Source: Spirochaetales bacterium
GTDB taxonomy: Bacteria > Spirochaetota > Spirochaetia > DTKZ01
Assembly: GCA_031280945.1 (NCBI GenBank)
Contig: JAITGB010000050.1
Coordinates: forward strand, 1 to 19,403
Reading direction: 5' to 3'
DNA length: 19,403 bases
This document shows positions 6,687-12,620 of this stretch, piece by piece (the first letter of the stretch is position 1; every line of letters begins with the position of its first letter). The position numbers were made by a program, and so were the translations under genes. The notes below the pieces were generated by a model. That model was not told where the DNA came from. It did no database searches and saw only the letters and a list, made by a program, of their open reading frames with translations.

Positions 6687-8606
6687 ATGAACGCTATTAC
6701 TCTTCCTCAGATGCTCAGGCGCGTGGCGCGGGAGCATCCGGCTATTGTGGCGCAGTACAGCAAGGACGCGGCGGGGGTTTTTCAGCCGACGAGCTACGCT
6801 CTTTTCTACCGTGAGGTTCTTGCGTGCGCGGCGGGCCTGCGCGAGGCCGGGATTGCGCGGGGGAGCCATGTGGGGTTTATTTCGGATAACCGCAAGGAGT
6901 GGCTCATCATCGATATGGGGCTTTTGGCCCTGGGGGCTGTGGACGTGCCGCGCGGCTGCGATTCCATGGCGGGGGAGCTTGCCTACATTCTGTCTTTTGG
7001 CGACTGCAGGACCGCGGTTCTGGAAAACGAGGCGCAGCTTGCGAAGCTCCTTCCGGCGCGCGGGAGGATGCCCCTCCTCGATACGCTCATTCTCATTGAC
7101 AGGGATTTTGACCTTGCGCCCTATGCGGGGGAGCTTGGGGGCCTTAAGGTTTTGAGCTACGGGGAAATTATGGAAAAGGGGGGCGCTTTGACCTCTTCGG
7201 GGGCGGGGTTTATCGAGGCGGAGATAGACAAGGGGGCCCCCGACGACCTTGCGACGATTATTTTTACCTCCGGCACAACGGGCGAGCCCAAGGGGGTTAT
7301 GCTGTCGCACAGGAATTTTTACCATGAGGCGGTCTATGCTCCAGAGTGTATCGGCAATAAGCCGGGGGAGACCTGGCTTACGATTCTGCCTGTGTGGCAT
7401 TCTTTTGAGAGGATGGTGCAGTACATTGTGCTGTATTCGGCTTCGGCCCTGGCCTACTCAAAGCCCATTGGAAAGGTTCTTTTGGCGGACTGTCAGAAAA
7501 TCCGTCCTGTGTGGCTGACGTCCGTTCCGCGCATTTGGGAGGCTTTGCGCGGAGGCGTGTACAGGAACGCTGTGTCCGCCGGGGGCTTGAAAAAGGCTCT
7601 GTTTCTCTTTTTCGTAAATGCCGCGTCTTTCCACGAGAAGATGAAAAATCTCCTTGTGGGGCTTACTCCGTGGTTCACAAAGCGGTGCAGGGTGTGTGAT
7701 ATTCTTGTTTCGTTTGCGCCCTTTCTCCTTTTTCTTCCCCTGCGTTTTCTGGGGAATGTTCTTGTTTTTAGAAAAATCCACGCTATGCTGGGCGGCAGGC
7801 TCAAGGCGGGGGTTTCGGGGGGAGGGGCCTTGCCTGAGGCTGTGGACAGGTTTTTCTGTGCGGCAGGGGTTTGTGTTCTTGAAGGCTATGGGCTTACGGA
7901 GGCTGCTCCTGTTCTGGCTGTCCGCCATTTTGCCCACCCTGTTCCCCAGACTATCGGGCCTCCTTTTCCCGATATGGAGGTTGTTATCCGCGACCCTGAG
8001 TCGGGGCGCGAGATGCCTCCGGGGGAAAAGGGAGTTCTCTACGCGCGGGGTGAGCAGATTATGCTGGGCTATTACAAGAAGCCGGAGGAGACGAAAAAGG
8101 TTATCGACAGCGAGGGCTGGCTTGATTCGGGCGATATTGGCCTAAAAACCTGGAAGGGGGAAATTAAGCTCACGGGGAGGGCAAAAGATACGATAGTGCT
8201 TATGGGCGGGGAGAACATTGAGCCTCTGCCCATTGAGGCGAAAATCCGCGATTCCGAATACGTGGAACACGCGGTTGTCCTGGGGCAGGACCAGAAGTTT
8301 CTGGCGGCTCTCATTGTTCCCAATTTTGAGCGGCTGGAGGCCTGGGCAAAGGAGAATGGGGCGCCCTACGCGGATATGGAGAGTCTTGTGCGGGCGCCTG
8401 ATGTGCGCGCCCTTATCCACAGCGAGATTACGGAAAAGGTAAACCGCAAGACGGGGTTTCGGGGCTTTGAGATGATTTTCCGTTCCTGCGTTCTTGCGAA
8501 GCCTTTTGAGATGGGCGTTGAGCTTTCGGGCAAGCAGGACTACAAGAGGCACGTCATACACGAGATGTACACAAAGGAAATCACCGCGCTTTTTCGAGGG
8601 GAGTAG
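6687..8606 (+). CDS. Long-chain acyl-CoA synthetase (AMP-forming), adenylate-forming superfamily
   Basis: A 639-residue enzyme that activates fatty acids to acyl-CoA with ATP through an acyl-adenylate. Superfamily motifs are in order: the phosphate-binding loop TSGTTGEPKG at 194-203, YGLTEAAP at 401-408 (adenine and acyl site), the ARGEQIMLGYY region near 453-463, SGD with D483 (ribose binding), the hinge GRAKD at 497-501 and GGENIEP at 507-513. A hydrophobic stretch near 340-360 is typical of membrane-associated bacterial members of the FadD15/long-chain group. The ATG at 6687 gives a family-like N-terminus (MNAITLPQMLRR). The frame stays open upstream through repeat copy 1, but no start there has supporting signals. 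It is a single-gene unit facing the exonuclease VII operon. The exact chain-length preference cannot be told. Confidence 0.92.
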   Translation: MNAITLPQMLRRVAREHPAIVAQYSKDAAGVFQPTSYALFYREVLACAAGLREAGIARGSHVGFISDNRKEWLIIDMGLLALGAVDVPRGCDSMAGELAYILSFGDCRTAVLENEAQLAKLLPARGRMPLLDTLILIDRDFDLAPYAGELGGLKVLSYGEIMEKGGALTSSGAGFIEAEIDKGAPDDLATIIFTSGTTGEPKGVMLSHRNFYHEAVYAPECIGNKPGETWLTILPVWHSFERMVQYIVLYSASALAYSKPIGKVLLADCQKIRPVWLTSVPRIWEALRGGVYRNAVSAGGLKKALFLFFVNAASFHEKMKNLLVGLTPWFTKRCRVCDILVSFAPFLLFLPLRFLGNVLVFRKIHAMLGGRLKAGVSGGGALPEAVDRFFCAAGVCVLEGYGLTEAAPVLAVRHFAHPVPQTIGPPFPDMEVVIRDPESGREMPPGEKGVLYARGEQIMLGYYKKPEETKKVIDSEGWLDSGDIGLKTWKGEIKLTGRAKDTIVLMGGENIEPLPIEAKIRDSEYVEHAVVLGQDQKFLAALIVPNFERLEAWAKENGAPYADMESLVRAPDVRALIHSEITEKVNRKTGFRGFEMIFRSCVLAKPFEMGVELSGKQDYKRHVIHEMYTKEITALFRGE

Positions 8607-8641
8607 GGGGGCGAAGCCCACTGTCAACAACTTAAGAGAGT

Positions 8642-8855
8642 GGGCGCATTTTTTCGGGCAGGGCCCGAAAAAACCCTTAAGCCCGATAAAACGCGGATTT
8701 TAACTATACGCAAAATCAGGCTAAGAGCGTCATACCAACATTACGTGGCTATGGCTCTAACCCGCGTTTTTGAGGGGGGCTATCCGCTCCAATCCAGCGG
8801 ATTTTGCTCTGCAAAATCCGCAAGGATTTCCGCTTCTATCCCTTGCGCAGTAAGA
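8642..8855 (+). repeat. Dispersed hairpin repeat, copy 2, split by an insert
   Basis: The 5' part (8642-8675) has GGGCGCA, then T6, cassette 1 stem CGGGC/GCCCG with loop AGG, and A6 (hairpin 8649-8673, 11 bp). The 3' part resumes at 8777 with GGGCTATCCGCTCC, then cassette 2 stem GCGGATTTTGC/GCAAAATCCGC with loop TCT (8797-8821), and the constant end CTTCTATCCCTTGCGC. Between them 8676-8776 is absent from the other copies. The 3' part is nearly identical to copy 4; similarity runs on into TAAGA at 8851-8855. Confidence 0.88.
8676..8776. mobile_element. 101-bp insert with inverted repeats, nested in repeat copy 2
   Basis: Compared with copies 1, 3 and 4, this segment interrupts the constant run between AAAAAACC and GGGCTATCC. 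It contains a perfect 9-bp inverted repeat (AAAACGCGG at 8688-8696, CCGCGTTTT at 8762-8770). Inside that, GGCTAAGAGC and GCTCTAACC form a second, imperfect pairing. No target duplication is evident and there is no coding capacity. It may be a second kind of miniature element or a remnant hairpin cassette. Confidence 0.5.
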
Positions 8856-8911
8856 AAATGCCCCGCTCCCCGGTAAAACCCAAAACTCAAAACCCAAAAG
8901 CCGGAAGACCC

Positions 8912-9220
8912 CTACTCCCCGTCCAGGCCGGGAAAAAGTTCAAGTTCAGGCTTTTCGTCTTCGGCCTGGGGATTGTTGACGAGGATTTCAACCCGCCTTT
9001 CAATGCGTTCAAGTTCTTTTTCAAGACTTCTCGCGAGGCGCACGCCTTCCTCAAAGTTCTTCATGGCTTCCTCCAGGGGAAGTTCCCCGTTCTTCATTGC
9101 GCCGGAAAGCTCCTCAAGGCGCTTTAATTTCGTTTCAAAATCGCCCTGTTTGCCGGAACCCGAACCTGAAACGCCGGAATTACCGGACTTGCTCTGGCCG
9201 CGTTTCTTTGACGCTAACAT
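8912..9220 (-). CDS. xseB: Exodeoxyribonuclease VII small subunit XseB
   Basis: A 102-residue small subunit; several copies wrap the C-terminal helix of XseA to form exonuclease VII, which degrades single-stranded DNA into oligonucleotides during repair. The conserved two-helix core is clear: FETKLKRLEEL at 28-38, then LPLEEAMKNFEEG at 47-59, and a charged helix to about residue 81. The protein is longer than the usual 70-85 residues because of a Ser/Gly/Lys-rich N-terminal extension (residues 4-26) and an acidic C-terminal tail. The ATG at 9220 lies inside xseA, a 41-bp overlap, so the extension is read from DNA that also codes for the XseA C-terminus. No better downstream start exists before the conserved core. 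Confidence 0.92.
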   Translation of the reverse strand: MLASKKRGQSKSGNSGVSGSGSGKQGDFETKLKRLEELSGAMKNGELPLEEAMKNFEEGVRLARSLEKELERIERRVEILVNNPQAEDEKPELELFPGLDGE

Positions 9221-10400
9221 CCGCTTCTCCTTCGTAAAAACGTATAGACACCTCGTCGCCCCGCGAGAGAAAAGACGCGGCTTTTATAACCTCACCCGAT
9301 GCGGGCCGCCTGACAATCGCGTAGCCGCGCCTCAAAATATCTTTGGGCGAGCGGGACTCAAGAAGCGCCTGGGCAAGCTCAAGTCTCCTCTGGCACGCCT
9401 GTGCCGCGCCCCTCACCCCGAAGAGGAGCCTCTCCTTCGCATCGTCCAGGCGCAGGAGAACAGGCTGGAGCAGTATGCGAAGCCTCTCCTCCAGATTCTC
9501 CGTACTGTACTGCGAAAGAAGAAGACTGATTTTCTCAAGACGCTGGGTGAGAGCGTTTTCTATACCGCCTGAATACTGACGCACGCGCAGAAGAAGCTCA
9601 TCGCGGGCCAGGGACACAGCCTCCGCGGCCGCCGAGGGAGTTGGGGCGCGGAAGTCCGCGGCGTAGTCCGAAAGAGAGGTATCAATCTCGTGGCCCACAG
9701 CGGAAATAACGGGGATTTGCGAATCCGCTATTGCCCGCACCACCGCCTCAGAGGAAAAAGGCAGGAGGTCCTCCAAAGAACCCCCGCCGCGCCCCACGAT
9801 GATAACGTCTGCCATTTTGTAGCGGTTCGCCCGCCTGATGTGGGCCGCAATCTTCTCATCCGCGCCCTCCCCCTGAACCGGGGCAGGCAGAATAACAACA
9901 TGAAGCCCTGCCCCCCGGCGGCAGAGAACTTTTAGAATATCGCGGACAGCCGCTCCCGTGGGGGAGGTAATGACGGCTATGCGCCGGGGGTACAGGGGCA
10001 GGGGCTTTTTGCGCTCCGCATCGAAGAGCCCCAGGGCCGCAAGCCGCCTCTTGCGCTCCTCCAGCATGGCGAGAATCGCACCCTCTCCCGCCCTTTCCAG
10101 GCTCTCGCACACAAGCTGATACGTTCCCCTCTGGGGATACACGGAAAGGCTCCCCCGCGCCACAACCCTCTGGCCGTCCCCCGGCTCAAAAGCCAGGCCC
10201 CTCAAACGGTTTTTGAACATAACAGCGGAAAGAACCGCGGTCTGGTCCTTCAGGATAAAATACACGTGCCCCGCGCTCGAAGGCCGGAAGTTGGAAATCT
10301 CCCCCTCAACCGACACCGAAGGAAAACCATCCTCAAGAAGCGCGCGAATACGAAAAGTAATTTCCGAAACTGAATACACCTTCTCCTGGACAGTCTTCAT
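9180..10400 (-). CDS. xseA: Exodeoxyribonuclease VII large subunit XseA
   Basis: A 406-residue catalytic subunit of exonuclease VII, close to the family length. The N-terminal OB-fold (about residues 5-100, starting VYSVSEITFRIRALLE) binds single-stranded DNA. The catalytic domain carries TSPTGAAVRD (145-154), GRGGGSLEDL (203-212), SAVGHEIDTSLSDYAADF (233-250) and RAPTPSAAAE (251-260), all hallmark motifs. A coiled-coil-prone region (about 265-350) that pairs with XseB follows. I take the ATG at 10400. A GTG at 10412 would add four residues and sits 3-4 bases after AAAAGG, so it remains possible. The gene overlaps xseB by 41 bp and follows the 99-residue unknown gene by 56 bp, suggesting one operon. 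Confidence 0.95.
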   Translation of the reverse strand: MKTVQEKVYSVSEITFRIRALLEDGFPSVSVEGEISNFRPSSAGHVYFILKDQTAVLSAVMFKNRLRGLAFEPGDGQRVVARGSLSVYPQRGTYQLVCESLERAGEGAILAMLEERKRRLAALGLFDAERKKPLPLYPRRIAVITSPTGAAVRDILKVLCRRGAGLHVVILPAPVQGEGADEKIAAHIRRANRYKMADVIIVGRGGGSLEDLLPFSSEAVVRAIADSQIPVISAVGHEIDTSLSDYAADFRAPTPSAAAEAVSLARDELLLRVRQYSGGIENALTQRLEKISLLLSQYSTENLEERLRILLQPVLLRLDDAKERLLFGVRGAAQACQRRLELAQALLESRSPKDILRRGYAIVRRPASGEVIKAASFLSRGDEVSIRFYEGEADVSVKETRPEQVR

Positions 10401-10456
10401 ACGCAAGAACACTAACCTTTTCGCGGGTAAAAGAAAAGAGCCGGGTTTTTGAAGTA

Positions 10457-10756
10457 TCAGGCAGGAGCGCCCGGCGAAGACATCAGCCTGAACACCTTGT
10501 CAAGCTCGTCCTGCTTGATGAGGACCTCTTCGCTCGTCTGGGGCTGCGCGTTTTTCAGCCTCTGGGCCGCTATACTAAAATTTTTCTTCACATGAGAACG
10601 CTGAATCCATTTGGGCAAATTTTCCTCAACAATTTCAGTTATGATGCGGCCTACCGGAACACCGTATAGAACGGAAGCCTCAGTGAGCTTTTCCGAAACA
10701 ATTTTTGAAAGAGAAAGCTGGATGTGTTCCTTCTTATTAACCGGTTTTTCCGCCAT
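10457..10756 (-). CDS. Conserved-looking small protein of unknown function, ribbon-helix-helix-like N-terminus
   Basis: A 99-residue soluble, charged protein that I do not recognise. Residues 11-17 (HIQLSLS) look like a short beta strand, followed by two predicted helices separated by GVP (about 18-31 and 35-51). That is the strand-helix-helix order of CopG/Arc-type DNA-binding proteins, but the match is by pattern only. The C-terminal half is polar and ends SSPGAPA. The ATG at 10756 is preceded by AGGGGG and by a promoter-like sequence. The frame runs open farther upstream only because it reads through the dispersed repeat and GC-rich hairpins, so that extension is not believed. It is probably cotranscribed with xseA and xseB. 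It could be a small regulator. Confidence 0.65.
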   Translation of the reverse strand: MAEKPVNKKEHIQLSLSKIVSEKLTEASVLYGVPVGRIITEIVEENLPKWIQRSHVKKNFSIAAQRLKNAQPQTSEEVLIKQDELDKVFRLMSSPGAPA

Positions 10757-10775
10757 TGCGCCCCCTAACCCCAAC

Positions 10776-10804
10776 AGGATAGCATAGCCCCCCAAATAAC
10801 GCAA
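10776..10804 (-). promoter_or_regulatory. Candidate promoter of the 99-residue gene and xseAB
   Basis: Read on the minus strand: -35-like TTGCGT (10804-10799), a 17-bp spacer, and TATCCT (10781-10776) preceded by TGC, an extended -10. Transcription would start about 13 bases upstream of the ATG at 10756. The match is only partial at both hexamers. Confidence 0.4.
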
Positions 10805-10858
10805 GAGGGCGCAGAGGAAGACCAGGGCTACTGCATTTACTTTTTTTGAAGATACTTT

Positions 10859-10997
10859 GCGCATTTTTTGCGGCTTTGCCGCAAAAAACCGGGCTTTTCG
10901 CTCCAATTCCTCAAAGCCGCTTCGCGGCTTCTGCGGGATTTCCGCTTCAATTCCTTGCGCGGACTGGCAGCAATCCCGCAGGGATTGCGACCAGTCC
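10859..10997 (+). repeat. Dispersed hairpin repeat, copy 3, with a third hairpin
   Basis: The core is 10859-10962. Cassette 1 has stem GCGGC/GCCGC with loop TTT inside the constant T6/A6 arms (10864-10888). Cassette 2 has stem AAGCCGC/GCGGCTT with loop TTC (10914-10930) between AATTCC and GGATT. The constant end reads CCGCTTCAATTCCTTGCG, slightly diverged. Directly after it, GGACTGG/CCAGTCC (10961-10967, 10991-10997) encloses GCAATCCC/GGGATTGC (10970-10977, 10981-10988), a third hairpin. The core has no stop trinucleotide in any forward frame. Confidence 0.82.
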
Positions 10998-11045
10998 TTT
11001 ACGCGCCCAGGGCCCAACCCAGTACCTGAAACCCATCCGCCTCCC

Positions 11046-11068
11046 GCCGTCCGCCGGCGGCGGACGGC
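11046..11068. repeat. Perfect GC-rich hairpin
   Basis: GCCGTCCGCC (11046-11055) and GGCGGACGGC (11059-11068) pair over 10 bp with a GGC loop. No T-run follows on either strand, so it is not a standard terminator. It lies between repeat copy 3 and the C-tracts, upstream of the polyamine operon promoter. Confidence 0.75.
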
Positions 11069-11076
11069 GCGTCCAA

Positions 11077-11140
11077 CCCCCCCCCGGCGGAGCCCCGGCA
11101 CCCCGACAAAAAAACACCCCCCCCCCCGCGCGCCGCGCGG
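11077..11140. repeat. C9 and C11 homopolymer tracts and a CG palindrome upstream of the polyamine promoter
   Basis: There are nine cytosines at 11077-11085 and eleven at 11117-11127, the latter running into CCGCGCG-C-CGCGCGG (11126-11140). The longer tract ends 25 bp before the -35 box at 11153. Tracts of this length can change by slippage and are also prone to sequencing error. Confidence 0.7.
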
Positions 11141-11152
11141 CGGGCCCCTGCC

Positions 11153-11180
11153 TTGACATTTTTTCTGGTTATGCTAAAAT
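11153..11180 (+). promoter_or_regulatory. Sigma70-type promoter of the polyamine-uptake operon
   Basis: A perfect TTGACA (11153-11158), a 16-bp spacer and TAAAAT (11175-11180, five of six consensus bases). A strong ribosome binding site GAAGGAG (11203-11209) follows, 9 bases before the ATG at 11219. The predicted leader is about 30 nt with no room for a riboswitch. This is the best promoter in the window and the only one seen upstream of the seven plus-strand genes that follow. Confidence 0.8.
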
Positions 11181-11218
11181 TCCTTTACTATTACTCTCAA
11201 TCGAAGGAGTCCCCTGAT

Positions 11219-12589
11219 ATGAAAAAGGCATTAAGTATCGTTTTTTTGAGTGTCCTCCTGGCGCTGCCCTGCGCCGCCCAGACTTTTTTTGAGGGGATGG
11301 CAAACTGGTACAATTCATCAACTAATAATTTGCTTGCGTCCCACGCGACCCTGCCCTTCGGGACATGGCTGCTCATAACCAACCCCGCCAACGGCAAACA
11401 GGTCAGCGTGCAGGTCGGCGGACGTATAGCCTCAGACCCCCGGGGGCAGCTCATTTTGTCTGTCTCGCCCGCGGCGGCGACAGAGCTGGGCATGAACCGC
11501 TCCGGGATGACCCGCCTTCGGGTCTCGGTCATACGGCGCAGGACGGAAAACGTTGTGGAGCGCCGCTCGGGTACAGCCCGCCGTGATACCCTGAGCGCGG
11601 GCAACCGGCAGAAGCAGCTTGTTCTACTCACCTGGCCGGAAATGTTCCCGCAGGAAATTATCGATGAGTTCAGGCGGGAGACCGGAATCGAAGTCATCTA
11701 CAAGGCATGTAAAGACGATGGGGGCAACGAGGAAATGCTCGCCACGCTCAGGAGCAGCCACGGCGTTATGTACGATTTGGTCATAGCCGACGACTACATG
11801 GTAGACTTCGCCGTGCGCGAAGGGCTTGCCCGCAAACTGGACAAGCGCAGAATCTCCAACTTCAGCAACATCAACCCCACATTCCAGTTTCAGTTCTACG
11901 ACCCGGACAACAACTACACCGTACCCTACGGGGCGGGGATTCAAACCATAGTGTATGACCCTTCCCGCATCAGCAAAAAAATCAACCGCTTTAACGACCT
12001 CTGGGATTCAACCCTCAAAGGGAGCGTTGGCCTTGTTTCAAACTACAGAGTTATAAACGGCCTTGCCCTCAAGTCCATGGGAAAGAGCTATAACAGCGAA
12101 GCGGTTGCCGAGATTAACTCCGCGGGGCAAAAACTCCAGAAGCTCGCGCCGAACGTGCGGCTCTTGCAGGACACGGGCTTAAAGGAGGCCCTCATGGACG
12201 GAACCATATCCGCCGCCGTTATGTATACGGATGCCGCCCTTTCCGCGGTTATTGAAAACCCGAATCTGGTAGCGGCTTTTCCCGAAGAGGGTATAGGCTT
12301 CGGCATTATGGCGGCTTTTATTCCCAGCAGGGCGCCCAATGCGGATGCGGCCATGCGCTTCCTCAACTTTATCCTGGAGCCCAGGCGGGGAGCGGCCTGT
12401 TTTGAACACCTCATGTACTACTGCACCTACAGCGCTTCGGAAAACGAACTCTCGCCCGAGTTGAAGGATGTTCTTGTTCTGCCCGACCTGTGGGACTTTG
12501 AAATGATGGAGAACGTTCCCTACTCTGCGGAAACCGCTCATGTCAATGTGTGGAACCGTTTTAAGGCCATGGTGCCGAACGGAAGGTAA
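11219..12589 (+). CDS. Secreted fusion: RlpA-like double-psi beta-barrel domain plus PotD-like polyamine-binding domain
   Basis: A 456-residue exported protein. Residues 1-21 are a signal peptide ending LPCAAQ; the proline before the cysteine disfavours a lipobox. Residues 23-106 match the RlpA double-psi barrel (ANWY, then SHATLPFGT at 41-49, TNPANGK and PAAATELGM). The family NDRGP motif is replaced by VGGRI, so lytic activity is doubtful, although the histidine of SHATLPFGT is kept. A polar, Arg-rich linker (107-132) leads to a PotD-type solute-binding domain (134-456; LTWPEMFP, YDLVIADDY, VPYGAGIQTIVYDP). That half is clearly paralogous to the lipoprotein PotD at the end of the operon. 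The barrel may hold the binding protein at peptidoglycan. A strong promoter and ribosome binding site precede it. It is the first gene of the operon; ligand unproven. Confidence 0.85.
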   Translation: MKKALSIVFLSVLLALPCAAQTFFEGMANWYNSSTNNLLASHATLPFGTWLLITNPANGKQVSVQVGGRIASDPRGQLILSVSPAAATELGMNRSGMTRLRVSVIRRRTENVVERRSGTARRDTLSAGNRQKQLVLLTWPEMFPQEIIDEFRRETGIEVIYKACKDDGGNEEMLATLRSSHGVMYDLVIADDYMVDFAVREGLARKLDKRRISNFSNINPTFQFQFYDPDNNYTVPYGAGIQTIVYDPSRISKKINRFNDLWDSTLKGSVGLVSNYRVINGLALKSMGKSYNSEAVAEINSAGQKLQKLAPNVRLLQDTGLKEALMDGTISAAVMYTDAALSAVIENPNLVAAFPEEGIGFGIMAAFIPSRAPNADAAMRFLNFILEPRRGAACFEHLMYYCTYSASENELSPELKDVLVLPDLWDFEMMENVPYSAETAHVNVWNRFKAMVPNGR

Positions 12590-12620
12590 GCGGACGCAAG
12601 AAGCCTGCGGCACACCATAC

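Larger units (their letters stand above)
8607..8911. other. Convergent intergenic region filled by an interrupted repeat
   Basis: This 305-bp stretch between the synthetase and xseB stop codons encodes no evident gene. Most of it (8642-8855) is repeat copy 2 with a nested 101-bp insert. A small GGGC/GCCC hairpin lies at 8609-8619. No hairpin followed by a T-run on the correct side was found for either converging gene. The last 55 bp before the xseB stop show nothing recognisable. Confidence 0.6.
10757..11218. other. Divergent intergenic region with repeat, GC hairpins, C-tracts and two promoters
   Basis: This 462-bp region separates the exonuclease operon (minus) from the polyamine operon (plus). 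From left to right it holds a promoter candidate for the 99-residue gene, repeat copy 3 with a third hairpin (10859-10997), a perfect GC-rich hairpin (11046-11068), runs of nine and eleven cytosines (11077-11085, 11117-11127), a CG palindrome (11126-11140) and the polyamine operon promoter (11153-11180). No further gene is supported in it. Confidence 0.7.

Noticed and set aside
8649..8673. T6-hairpin-A6 structure after the acyl-CoA synthetase as an intrinsic terminator
   Set aside because: The T-run lies before the stem and the A-run after it, on both strands, so no U-tract follows the hairpin. The same structure occurs inside potD and in divergent promoter regions, so it is a repeat module, not a terminator.
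10859..10997. Repeats as a CRISPR array
   Set aside because: Copies are kilobases apart, differ in their cores and are not separated by spacers of regular length.
10757..11101. Long N-terminal extension of the 99-residue protein
   Set aside because: The extension is translated from repeat copy 3 and GC hairpins, and starts far from any ribosome binding site. The ATG at 10756 has a ribosome binding site and a promoter candidate.
11181..11218. Riboswitch in front of the polyamine operon
   Set aside because: The leader is only about 30 nt and holds nothing beyond the ribosome binding site.
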